NCBI GenBank assembly: GCA_026003895.1
Contig: BPIC01000003.1
Coordinates: 301,148-365,147 of the forward strand
Direction of reading: 5' to 3'
Source: Dehalococcoidia bacterium
GTDB lineage: Bacteria > Chloroflexota > Dehalococcoidia > SpSt-223
Length of the DNA: 64,000 nt
The notes beneath the pieces were generated by a model. The model was not told the origin of the DNA. It saw only the letters and a list, made by a program, of their open reading frames with translations, and ran no database searches. Position numbers and translations under genes: made by a program. Numbering within the stretch: the first letter of the stretch is position 1; each line of letters opens with the position of its first letter. This document shows positions 18,458 to 28,188 of the stretch, piece after piece.

Positions 18458-20152
18458 ATGGCCACGTCTGAAGCACCACGCCGGCGCGGTGGCGGCGAGT
18501 GGGGGCCGCCGCTCACTGCCGAGGACGACGCACCGCCGACGACCGACCTGATCGCAGCCCGGCGCGCCGCCCTCGCCGCCCAAGCGGCCGCATCCGCTTC
18601 ACAAGCTGCCGCGGCGCCCGCTCCGACGCCACCAGCCGCCACCGAAGCGCCCCGCCGGCGCGGTGGGGGCGAATGGGGGCCGCCGCTCACTGCCGAGGAC
18701 GACGCACCGCCGACGACCGACCTGATCGCAGCCCGGCGCGCCGCCCTCGCCGCCCAAGCGGCAGCGGCCACTCCGCCACCCGCTCCATCCCCCGCTCCGG
18801 CGCCCTTGCCGCGGCGAGGCGGCGGCGAGTGGGGCGCCCCCGTCACCGCCGACCAAGCGGTGCCCGTCACCGACGCGATCTCAGCTCGCCGCGCCGCGCT
18901 CGCCACGAATGGGGCGCCTGCCGCCGCGCCGCCAACCATGCCGGCCACCAACGGAGCCACGCCGGGGAGCGACGGCCGGCGAAAGATCCCCCAGCTTGCC
19001 AACTTCGACCGCGTACGCGAGATGCTGCGCCGCTACGGACTTGACGCCGTCGTCTGCGCCATCCCTCACAACGTCTACTACCTCTCCGGCTTGGACGAGC
19101 CGCCTCTCTGGGAATTCCCTTGGTATGCCTTCGCGGTCGTCCCGCTCGCCGGTGAGCCAGCGCTTGTCCTCTCCAACCTCGCGCTCTCTGCGCCCACCGA
19201 GGCCGAGCTCTGGATTCAGGACTACTACCCTGTCTTTCGCGGCGAGATCATCAACTACGACGCCGTTGCCCTCCTCGAGTCCGAACAGCGGTTGAAGAAC
19301 CTGAGCGAGCGCCTCGCCCCCCGCCGCAGTGACACCAATTACGAAGCGCTGGCCAAAGTGTTCAAGGACCGTGCGCTCACCGGCAAAAAGATCGGTTTCG
19401 ACGACTCGCGGCTCGTCCCGCGCATCCCGGACAGCACCTTCCAGGCCTTCGACGCCATCGATCTGATGCGCGACGTGCGGATGATCAAGACCGAGCCAGA
19501 AATCGCGGCGATGCGAACAGCGGCGATTGCCAACGAGGAGGCGACCCTCGAAGCCATCCGCTTTATCCCACAGGCAGCGACGTGGGAAGACGTCGTCCGG
19601 CGCTACAAGGCGGCGCTCGCTCTGCGCGGTGGCGATGGGCGCTACCTCCTCGGCGGCTCGCCGCACCACACCGGCACGCATCAGCATATGTTTCGCGACT
19701 ATCGTCCGCAGCGCGGCGAATGGTTCATGATCGACGCGTTAGGCACGAAGGGACACTACTTCGGCGATTTCGGGCGCACCGTCGCGTGGGGCGCACCGAG
19801 CGAGAAAGTCGCCCGCCGATTCGACGCCCTCCGCAAGGGATTCGAGGCCGGCCTCGCGATGGTGAAGCCAGGCGTTCGGTTCGACGATATCGCGGCCAAG
19901 GTGCGAGAGACGGTGCACCGCGAAGGTTTCCCGGAATACTCGCTCTGTGTGCCGCATTCGGTAGGGTTGGAGCACACCGACACCCCACGCCGGCCTGGGC
20001 TGACCGTCGAGCTGAACATGACGATGAACATCGACATCGCCTATCTCGAAGCCGGATTCGGCCAGCTCCACCTCGAAGACACGTTCGTCGTGCGGCCGAG
20101 CGGACCCGAGCTGCTCACCTCCGGCAAGACCGAACTGATCGTGCTGCCCTAG
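18458..20152 (+). CDS. M24-family enzyme with a triple-repeat N-terminal extension
   Basis: The 564-residue protein starts at an ATG after GGGAGGTCGTG. Residues 1-170 hold three copies of a motif built around RRRGGGEWGPPLTAEDD and TTDLIAARRAALAAQAA (Trp at 15, 73 and 125), joined by Ala/Pro linkers; the third copy is diverged. From about 185 follows a creatinase-like N-domain and an M24 domain. The Asp pair is present (MIDALGTKGHYFGDFGRT), as is VPHSVGLEH and the final LHLEDTF Glu; the usual TIEPG Glu is replaced by NID. It may be an active amidinohydrolase or peptidase. The extension looks disordered and may be an interaction or targeting tag. Confidence 0.87.
   Translation: MATSEAPRRRGGGEWGPPLTAEDDAPPTTDLIAARRAALAAQAAASASQAAAAPAPTPPAATEAPRRRGGGEWGPPLTAEDDAPPTTDLIAARRAALAAQAAAATPPPAPSPAPAPLPRRGGGEWGAPVTADQAVPVTDAISARRAALATNGAPAAAPPTMPATNGATPGSDGRRKIPQLANFDRVREMLRRYGLDAVVCAIPHNVYYLSGLDEPPLWEFPWYAFAVVPLAGEPALVLSNLALSAPTEAELWIQDYYPVFRGEIINYDAVALLESEQRLKNLSERLAPRRSDTNYEALAKVFKDRALTGKKIGFDDSRLVPRIPDSTFQAFDAIDLMRDVRMIKTEPEIAAMRTAAIANEEATLEAIRFIPQAATWEDVVRRYKAALALRGGDGRYLLGGSPHHTGTHQHMFRDYRPQRGEWFMIDALGTKGHYFGDFGRTVAWGAPSEKVARRFDALRKGFEAGLAMVKPGVRFDDIAAKVRETVHREGFPEYSLCVPHSVGLEHTDTPRRPGLTVELNMTMNIDIAYLEAGFGQLHLEDTFVVRPSGPELLTSGKTELIVLP
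18479..18880 (+). repeat. Three in-frame repeats encoding the RRRGGGEWG module
   Basis: Copy spacing is 174 bp (58 codons) and then 156 bp (52 codons). Copies 1 and 2 are identical over 89 bp (18500-18588 and 18674-18762), so that duplication is recent or is maintained by recombination. Copy 3 keeps GGGEWG and a Thr-Asp-x-Ile-x-Ala-Arg-Arg-Ala-Ala-Leu-Ala end. Confidence 0.9.
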
Positions 20153-20606
20153 TGCGCTGCGGCGCTTCTCGTCGCCCGCCGATCGGGAAGGGCCCTCTTG
20201 CGGACAGCGCCTACCGTGCGTGCTTGTGAGTCGCCCGGTCGGCGAGCGCACGATCTCAAGGTCTTCCCGCGGCGCCGGCCGCTCAGCCCGCACCTCGCTG
20301 GGCAACGTCACACCCAGCGCAACGCTGCTTGACCAGCGCGTGCCGAGCGCCGCTAGCTGTGCCGGCCGCGCCCGCCCACGAGCCCAACGCCCACATCGCG
20401 GCGCAGGACCGTCGACACCCCTCCCACCCGCTCCTGCCGCACCTACGCGGCGTTGTAGCCCCACGGCTCAAGGATTCGCCGGGTACTGCCGAAAGTGCAA
20501 GCAGGCAATCTCTGCGACCCATCTGGTCACTCTTGCGAACGACCATTCCGCTCCGTAGACTCGCGGCGGGTGGTGCGCGGGCAGGCCACCAAGTGAGGAA
20601 ATGACG
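20153..20606. other. 454 bp intergenic
   Basis: No convincing gene, repeat or structured RNA. Frames on both strands are Arg/Ala/Pro-rich without recognisable motifs. The last 15 bases hold the ribosome site of the next gene. Confidence 0.4.
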
Positions 20607-21533
20607 ATGAACGAGACCAGCGCCCCGAGCCTCTCCCGTGTCGGCGATCAGTTGCGGATGCTCGCCTCGATCGCCGAGCAAGTCGACCGGCTCGAAGCCG
20701 AGAATCGCGCCTTGAGTGAGGAGCGGGAGCGGCTGAGGGGGTCGCTGGCGGAGGCCCAAACGCGCCTCGGCCAAGTGCGCGAGGAGCGTGATCGGCTGCA
20801 CCACGCACTCGAGAACGCCCGCCGTGAGCTGGCGCAGGCTGCCGAGCGCGAGGCAGCGCGGCGCGGCGAGGCCGTCCGCATCGCTGAGGCCCTGCGCGAG
20901 ATCGCCGAGCGGGACGCCGCCCGACTGCGCGAACTTGCCGACCAGCTGACCGCCCCCCCGGAGGCAAGCACGAAACGCGCTGCCGAGGAGCCGAGCCCGC
21001 CGCCCGCCAGTGTCCAGCCCCCGACGGTGAGCGAGCCGCCCGCAGGCGAACCGCCGGCCAGCGAACCCGTCGCCGTCGAGGAACCGGCCAGCGTTCCGGC
21101 GGCCGAGGCCGTCGCCGAGGTGAGCGCTCCAGCCGAGGTTGCGGCGCCGACAGAACCTGCGCCAGCGGCCGTTCCCGAGCCGCCCGCCGAGGCCGCGCCC
21201 GAGCCGCCCGCCGAGGCCGCGCCCGAGCCGCCCGCCGAGGCCGCGCCGCCACCGCCCATGACCGAAACCTACGAGCTGGCCGCCTCGCCATTCTCCAGCT
21301 TCAGTACGCTGATCGCCTTCCAAAAGGCCGTCGCAAGCCTGCCCGGCGTTGAGGATGTGCGCACCAAGTCGTTCTTGAACGGTGCGCTTGTTTTGTCGCT
21401 GCGCTACAGCGGCCGCGACCCCCTCACCGCCAGCCTGTCGCGTCTCGCTGGGTTCCGCGCCGAGCGGGTAAGCGCGGTCGGCAACCGCATCGAATTCGTC
21501 GTCGCCCCGGAAAGCGGCCCGCGCTCGGCATAG
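20607..21533 (+). CDS. Coiled-coil protein with Pro/Ala linker and C-terminal small alpha/beta domain
   Basis: The 308-residue protein has an N-terminal coiled coil (about 10-115: LEAENRALSEERERLRGSL and similar heptads), a low-complexity Pro/Glu/Ala linker (about 120-215) that includes three exact PEPPAEAA units, and a C-terminal globular domain (about 220-300: FSTLIAFQKAVASLPGVEDV then a beta-rich part). The last part resembles the beta-alpha-beta repeat seen in HMA-like or BON-like folds of chloroflexal proteins. No enzyme motif. GTGAGG lies 8 nt before ATG 20607 but only 2 nt before ATG 20601, so the second ATG is used. Confidence 0.78.
   Translation: MNETSAPSLSRVGDQLRMLASIAEQVDRLEAENRALSEERERLRGSLAEAQTRLGQVREERDRLHHALENARRELAQAAEREAARRGEAVRIAEALREIAERDAARLRELADQLTAPPEASTKRAAEEPSPPPASVQPPTVSEPPAGEPPASEPVAVEEPASVPAAEAVAEVSAPAEVAAPTEPAPAAVPEPPAEAAPEPPAEAAPEPPAEAAPPPPMTETYELAASPFSSFSTLIAFQKAVASLPGVEDVRTKSFLNGALVLSLRYSGRDPLTASLSRLAGFRAERVSAVGNRIEFVVAPESGPRSA
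21174..21245 (+). repeat. Three exact 24-bp tandem repeats
   Basis: The unit CCCGAGCCGCCCGCCGAGGC plus CGCG is repeated three times (21174, 21198, 21222) and encodes PEPPAEAA. The number is likely to vary between strains by slippage. Confidence 0.95.
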
Positions 21534-21554
21534 TCGCGTTGGCGTCGGCTCTCC

Positions 21555-21563
21555 CGCTACAAT
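21555..21563 (+). promoter_or_regulatory. -10 box of the beta-lactamase-like gene (CGCTACAAT)
   Basis: TACAAT at 21558-21563, 23 nt before the TTG start; a GGGAGAGTAGG leader lies between. No clear -35. Confidence 0.45.
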
Positions 21564-21586
21564 CGCCGGGAGAGTAGGTCACGGGT

Positions 21587-23014
21587 TTGCACCACCGTAT
21601 CTCGCGCCGCACCTTTGTCGGCGGGTTAGCCGCCGGCGCGGCACTCACCTCGGTTCGCCGCGTAGCCGGCGCCCCGCTCGACGTCGAGTTCGGCGAGTTG
21701 CTCGAGCAGCTTCGCGAGGCGATGCGGCGTCACGATGTGCCCGGCGCAGCGGTGGGGGTGGTGGCGGGCGAGCGCGAATGGGCGGCAGGGGTTGGTATCC
21801 TGAGCGAGGACGCGCCGCTGCCGCTGAATGAAGACTCCATCCTGCCGATCGGACCGCTGACGAGCGTCATCACTGCAACGGCGATCATCCGGCTGATCGA
21901 GCAAGGGCGGCTTCAACTGGAAACCCCCATCCGAGCGTCCATCCCCAACTTTCGCGCTGGCACGGAGATGGCCTCCCAGCAGGCGACCTTGCTCGATTGC
22001 CTCACCCACCGCACCGGCTGGTGGGGAGACGACTACACCGACACCGGCAGCAGCGATGACGCCTTGGCACGCTACGTCGCCGGCATGGGCGCCCTCCCCC
22101 AAACCGCACCCTACAGCCAGTTCTGGTCGTACAACATCGCGGCCTACAGTGTCGCCGGGCGGGTGATCGAAGTGGTCACCGGCCGGACGTTCGAAGAGGC
22201 GATTCGGGCCCTCGTCTTCGAGCCGCTGCGCATGGAGCGCTCCTTCTTCAACGTTGTCGAGGTGATGAGCCAGCCGGTGAGCATCGGCCACGGCAGTGGC
22301 GAGCCGCGCATCATCCGCCCCTTCGGTGCGCCCCGCGGCCTGAACCCTGCGCTCGGCGCCCTCGTCTCGATGCGCGACCTGTTGCGCTTTATCCGCTTCC
22401 ACTTGGGCGATGGCGCCCCGCCGGTAAGCCTGCCGCTCCTTGCGTACATGCGTGCGCCACGCACCGAGGCTGGTCCAGCAGAATGGCTTGCGCTTGACGG
22501 CTTCGGCCTCGGCTGGATGCTCTGGAATCCGCAGCGCCAGCGGTTCGCCGGCGTGCTCGGCAGCACGCCGGACGGGCAGCATTCGCTCGTCCTCTTGAAC
22601 GCCGAGCGCGATTTCGGCTTGGCACTGTTCGGCAATAGCGTCGGAGCGGGCGCGATGCTCCGCGAGCTGGCGACATGGACCCTCGGCCGCTTCCTCGGCC
22701 TCGTTGATCTTCCCCCGGCCGCTTACGACCTGCCGATCGAGCAGCTTCAGCCCTATGTCGGCCAGTACATCTTCGAGAACACGACCAGCCGTGCCCTCGT
22801 CCCGCGACGCTACGAGGTTTCGCTGCGCGATGGCACGCTGGTGCTGCGCGACAGCGAGAGCCCGCCGGCCCGGCTGCGGTTCACCGACCGCGATACGGTC
22901 ATCGCTGTCGACGGTCCCCTCGCCGGCCTGCGAGCCGACTTCCTGCGTGACACCCAAGGCGCAGTCGGCTGGCTGCGCTTCGGGCTGCGCGCCGTCCCCA
23001 AGGCGGGCAGGTGA
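21587..23014 (+). CDS. Tat-exported beta-lactamase-fold protein without the catalytic Ser-x-x-Lys
   Basis: The 475-residue protein begins with a twin-arginine signal (ISRRTFVGGLAAGAAL). The body follows the class C beta-lactamase/PBP-like layout: hydrophobic IIRLIEQGRL after the active-site helix, LLDCLTHRTGW, PLRMERSFF and a C-terminal beta domain from about 375. In active members the helix starts with GSxTK; here it reads GPLTS (residues 89-93), so the nucleophile Ser is Pro90 and the Lys is Ser93. The YSN motif reads SYN (181-183). It is therefore likely an exported pseudoenzyme or binding protein. It starts with TTG. Confidence 0.82.
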   Translation: MHHRISRRTFVGGLAAGAALTSVRRVAGAPLDVEFGELLEQLREAMRRHDVPGAAVGVVAGEREWAAGVGILSEDAPLPLNEDSILPIGPLTSVITATAIIRLIEQGRLQLETPIRASIPNFRAGTEMASQQATLLDCLTHRTGWWGDDYTDTGSSDDALARYVAGMGALPQTAPYSQFWSYNIAAYSVAGRVIEVVTGRTFEEAIRALVFEPLRMERSFFNVVEVMSQPVSIGHGSGEPRIIRPFGAPRGLNPALGALVSMRDLLRFIRFHLGDGAPPVSLPLLAYMRAPRTEAGPAEWLALDGFGLGWMLWNPQRQRFAGVLGSTPDGQHSLVLLNAERDFGLALFGNSVGAGAMLRELATWTLGRFLGLVDLPPAAYDLPIEQLQPYVGQYIFENTTSRALVPRRYEVSLRDGTLVLRDSESPPARLRFTDRDTVIAVDGPLAGLRADFLRDTQGAVGWLRFGLRAVPKAGR

Positions 23015-23156
23015 AGCAGATTCACGCGTGGCGAGCCAGCCCGTCCGCACCTGCCCACGGTTTGCGCCGCCCTGGGAGTGCGTGTAGAGTTAATCGGTGG
23101 CAAGCTCCGCTTGCTCCCTCCTGATTCAGGAGTCCCGCCCGACGGAAGGACGGCTG

Positions 23157-25032
<1,876 letters not shown>

Positions 25033-25272
25033 CGCCTCTTCTCGTCTCCTCAAGCTCACTTCCCAATCCACGCACCTGACGCGAGGCCGCGCCCCGACGT
25101 GCCGCCGCTGCGCGTCGATCGTTAGCGCATCCGACTCTCCCCGAGGACGCAGCCGTCGAAGGACGGTGTGAGCCACGCGGCACGCCTCTTCGCTGCACGG
25201 CCACGCCCCAAGCGGCCAGCGGCGCGGGCCTCGCGCAGACGGATGGCGAAGGGCGGAGACCTGGCGAGCATC

Positions 25273-25301
25273 TTGCGTTTCAGCAGAAGCTATGCTACGA
25301 T
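25273..25301 (+). promoter_or_regulatory. Promoter of the ArsR/DUF302/rhodanese operon
   Basis: TTGCGT (25273-25278), 17 bp, then TACGAT (25296-25301) preceded by TGC. The start is predicted near 25308. The ATG at 25302 would precede it, so the ArsR gene probably starts at 25332. The ATATGCGCAT and GAATGTATA stretches directly downstream form an imperfect inverted repeat in the position of an ArsR operator. Confidence 0.6.
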
Positions 25302-25331
25302 ATGCGCATCTTCGAATGTATAGGACTTCCT

Positions 25332-25691
25332 ATGGATCGACACGAACTGTACCGTCTCCAGGCGGATCTGTGTCAGACGCTGGCCGACCCCACTCGCCTC
25401 GAGATCCTTGACCTGCTGAACGATGGGCCTCTCCCGGTCAAGGCCATCGTCGACGCCACCGGTCAGCGGCAGACCAAGATCAGCCAGCACCTCGCCGTCT
25501 TGCGTCAGCGGGGCATCGTCCGCGCCGACCGCGTCGGCGTTGAGATGCACTACGCGATCGCCGACCCCCGCATCCTCGATGCGTGCCACATCACCCGGGA
25601 GATGCTGCTCGACCGGCTGCGCCGCCAAGGCGAGCTTGCCGACCGCTTTGCGGCGGTGCTCGACGGCGGGGCCATCCGGAGGGTCTCATGA
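25332..25691 (+). CDS. ArsR-family transcriptional regulator
   Basis: The 119-residue protein is a winged helix-turn-helix: LCQTLADPTRLEILDLL, then VDATGQRQTKISQHLAVLRQ as recognition helix, then the wing GIVRADRVGVEMHYAI. Cys14 in the first helix and a Cys in the late helix (ILDACHITREML) are the only two cysteines. They could be metal ligands or a thiol switch, but they are not in the exact places known from SqrR/BigR. Start chosen from promoter position and AGGA upstream; an in-frame ATG at 25302 adds ten residues. It heads an operon and overlaps the next gene by 4 bp, so it likely regulates it. Confidence 0.87.
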   Translation: MDRHELYRLQADLCQTLADPTRLEILDLLNDGPLPVKAIVDATGQRQTKISQHLAVLRQRGIVRADRVGVEMHYAIADPRILDACHITREMLLDRLRRQGELADRFAAVLDGGAIRRVS

Positions 25692-26083
25692 GCGCCTACG
25701 GGTTCGGTGCCTCTCTCGACCTTCCGTATGAGCTTGCCATCGCACGCGTCAAAGAAGCGCTCAAAGCCGAAGGCTTTGGCGTCTTGACGGAGATTGACGT
25801 CACGCGCACGCTGCAGGAGAAGCTCGGCGTCGAGACGACACCCTACGTCATCCTCGGCGCCTGCAACCCGGTCCTCGCCCACCGGGCGCTCAGCATCGAG
25901 CCTGAACTCGGCTTGCTCCTTCCGTGCAACGTGGTCGTTCGCGCCGAGGGCGCGGGCAGCCGCGTCGACATCGCCGATCCCCAAGCGATGTTGGGCATCG
26001 TGGGCAACCCCAAGCTAGACGAAATCGCTGGCGAAGCACGGGCCCGACTTGGCCGCGCCCTCGCCGCGCTCACCACGTCATAG
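25688..26083 (+). CDS. DUF302 domain protein
   Basis: The 131-residue protein matches DUF302: YELAIARVKEALKAEGFGVLTEIDV near the start (split: YELAIARVKEALKAEGFG, then VLTEIDV), a VILGACNPVLAHRAL stretch in the centre and LLPCNVVVRAEG. The two central cysteines (GACNP and LLPCN) are typical. DUF302 proteins are frequently encoded beside sulfide/persulfide-handling genes and may bind small thiol or metal ligands; the function is not established. The ATG overlaps the ArsR stop (ATGA). Confidence 0.85.
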   Translation: MSAYGFGASLDLPYELAIARVKEALKAEGFGVLTEIDVTRTLQEKLGVETTPYVILGACNPVLAHRALSIEPELGLLLPCNVVVRAEGAGSRVDIADPQAMLGIVGNPKLDEIAGEARARLGRALAALTTS

Positions 26084-26092
26084 GAGGCAGCG

Positions 26093-27484
26093 ATGTATCT
26101 CAAACAGTTCGTTCGCAGCGACATCGGGTGCGCGGCCTATCTGATCGCGTCGGCGGGTGGTGCGGCCGCCGTCGTCGATCCCCGTCTGGACATGGTCGAT
26201 GAGATCCTCGCCGAAGCCGGGCGCGAAGGGTTCTCTATTCGCTACGTCATCGAGACCCACACCCACGCTGATCATGTCTCCGGCCACCATGAGATCGTCC
26301 GCCGCACCGGCGCAACCGTTGCGATCCACGCCGACGCGGGGGTCGCCTATCCCCATCACCCCCTCCACGACGGCGACGAACTTGTGCTCGATGAGCTGCG
26401 GCTGCGCGTTCTCCACACGCCCGGCCACCGCCCGGAGCATATCGCTCTCGCCGCAATCGATGGGTCGCGCGGGGACGACCCGTGGCTGGTGCTGACGGGC
26501 GATTCGCTCTTCGTCGGGGATGTCGCCCGGCCCGACCTTGCGATCCCCGGGGTCGAGGGGGCGCGGACGCTCTACCACTCCCTTCACGAGCGGCTGCTCA
26601 CGTTGCCGGACGGGACGCTGGTTTATCCCACTCACGTCTCGGGCTCGCTTTGCGGCCGCGTGACGAGCCGAATGCCGCTCTCCACCATCGGCTACGAGCG
26701 GCGCTCCAACCCAGGGCTGCTGATTGACGAAGAGGAATTCGTCCGCTTCACGACCGAGGGCTTGCCCGAACGCCCCCCGAACCTGCTGCGGATCGTTGCG
26801 CTGAACAAGGCGGCACACCCCTTCTCTTGGCAACCGCCTCAGCCATTGCCCCCCGACGCCGTCGCCGAACGCGCCGCTGCGGGCGCCGTCGTCCTCGACG
26901 TCCGTTCTGCCGCGGCCTTTCGCGCTGGCCACCTTGCTGGCGCTATCAACGTCGATTTGGACGGCGGGCAGTTCCAAAACCGCGTCGGGCTGATCGTCCC
27001 TGCCGACGCCAACCTCATCATCGTTGCAGACACCGATGCCGAGGTACCGCGCGCCGCCGAGGCACTCGCCGTCATCGGCTTCGACCGGGTGAATGGCTAC
27101 CTCGCTGGGGGAATCGCCGCGTGGCGCGACGCCGGCTTCCAGCTCGTTTCCTTGGAAAGCGTCGCGGCGCACGAGTTGGCTCGTCTGCTACGCGACGATC
27201 CCCGCCTCCTCGTTGTCGATGTTCGTGAGCCGGCCGAGTGGGAAGAAGGCCATATCGAGGGCGCTCTCTCGATCCCGTTCTACCGGATCGTGGCCGAGCA
27301 TGATCGGCTGCCAGCCGACCGTCCGCTGGCCGTGATCTGCGCCGGCGGCACGCGCAGCGTCATTGCGGCCAGCCTCCTGCAGGCACACGGGCGGCGCGAC
27401 GTGCTGAACGTCAGCGACGGGATGGACGGCTGGCGGGCGGCCGGGCTGCCGGTCGTCGCTGGCGTCCCGGCCGGCGCTCGCTAA
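26093..27484 (+). CDS. Persulfide dioxygenase-like MBL protein with two rhodanese domains
   Basis: The 463-residue protein has an MBL domain (1-250) with THTHADHVSGH, HTPGHRPEH, TGDSLFVGDVARPDL and VYPTHVSGSLCG, the pattern of ETHE1/Blh-type persulfide dioxygenases, which use one iron. Rhodanese domain 1 (about 262-355) has Asp in place of the catalytic Cys (VADTD) and is inactive. Rhodanese domain 2 (about 365-455) keeps CAGGTRS. It should oxidise glutathione or other low-molecular persulfides to sulfite and pass sulfur. GGAGG precedes the ATG. It lies 9 bp after DUF302. Confidence 0.9.
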   Translation: MYLKQFVRSDIGCAAYLIASAGGAAAVVDPRLDMVDEILAEAGREGFSIRYVIETHTHADHVSGHHEIVRRTGATVAIHADAGVAYPHHPLHDGDELVLDELRLRVLHTPGHRPEHIALAAIDGSRGDDPWLVLTGDSLFVGDVARPDLAIPGVEGARTLYHSLHERLLTLPDGTLVYPTHVSGSLCGRVTSRMPLSTIGYERRSNPGLLIDEEEFVRFTTEGLPERPPNLLRIVALNKAAHPFSWQPPQPLPPDAVAERAAAGAVVLDVRSAAAFRAGHLAGAINVDLDGGQFQNRVGLIVPADANLIIVADTDAEVPRAAEALAVIGFDRVNGYLAGGIAAWRDAGFQLVSLESVAAHELARLLRDDPRLLVVDVREPAEWEEGHIEGALSIPFYRIVAEHDRLPADRPLAVICAGGTRSVIAASLLQAHGRRDVLNVSDGMDGWRAAGLPVVAGVPAGAR

Positions 27485-27494
27485 AGGAGAGAGG

Positions 27495-27836
27495 ATGGTT
27501 CGCTCGCTCTTTGGTAAACCGGTCGCGGAGGTCACCGCCAGCGACGCGGCCGCCCGGCAGCGTGCCGGCGCCCAGATCGTCGACGTTCGTGAGCCGGATG
27601 AGTGGCAGGAGGGCCATATTCCCGGCGCGACGCTCATCCCCCTCGGCGAGCTCGCCCGACGAGCCGGCGAGCTGGATCGTTCGAAAGAGGTCATCGCCGT
27701 CTGCCGCAGCGGACGGCGAAGCGTCACGGCAGCGCGGCTCCTCGAACAGGCTGGGTTTCCGGCAGTCAGCAGCCTCGCCGGCGGGATGCTCGCCTGGACG
27801 ACGGCTGGGCTACCGGTCCGCCGCACGGTGAGGTGA
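27495..27836 (+). CDS. Single-domain rhodanese sulfurtransferase
   Basis: The 113-residue protein has IVDVREPDEWQEGHIPGA and the active loop VCRSGRRS with the catalytic Cys, then AGFPAVSSLAGGMLAW. It would carry persulfide sulfur to or from the preceding dioxygenase. GGAGAGAGG precedes the ATG 10 bp after the MBL-rhodanese stop. It is the last gene of the four-gene operon. Confidence 0.9.
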   Translation: MVRSLFGKPVAEVTASDAAARQRAGAQIVDVREPDEWQEGHIPGATLIPLGELARRAGELDRSKEVIAVCRSGRRSVTAARLLEQAGFPAVSSLAGGMLAWTTAGLPVRRTVR

Positions 27837-28188
27837 GACCGGCAGCGGGTGCGCCGGCAGACCACAACCGAAGGCGTGGCTGAGCGGCGAGCGGGCAGAT
27901 GCCCCTCCTTCTGAGGTCGGCGCCAACTTCGCGGGCGGGGCGCTCGCATGTGATACCGGCCCGGAGCCAGCCGTCACCGCACGCGCTGCTGAGCGGTCGG
28001 CCATACCGCTCCGTTCGGAGCGGCGATGGTGAGGCAAGCCAACCGGGGCGACCGGCGCTGATGGATCGGCCGACGATGAGAGCGGCGTGCCCCCGCCTCG
28101 CGGCCGCCACCGGAAACCGGCGGGCACGCCTTGCGTCGTCTGGAGCAGTGAGCTACCCTGCGCGAAACCGGCGTCGGATCTCCCCACC
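27837..28188. other. 352 bp intergenic with a putative promoter
   Basis: No accepted gene. An open frame extends from 28087 into the next CDS, but its first part lacks features. AGCTACCCT at 28151-28159 is a member of the recurring -10 group, 29 nt before the MBL start. Confidence 0.4.
28151..28159 (+). promoter_or_regulatory. -10 box (AGCTACCCT) of the MBL gene
   Basis: TACCCT at 28154-28159; predicted start about 28166, leaving a short leader to ATG 28189. Confidence 0.35.

Noticed and set aside
18479..18880. Repeats considered as a CRISPR or mobile-element end
   Set aside because: They are in frame, encode a conserved peptide and have no spacer regularity.
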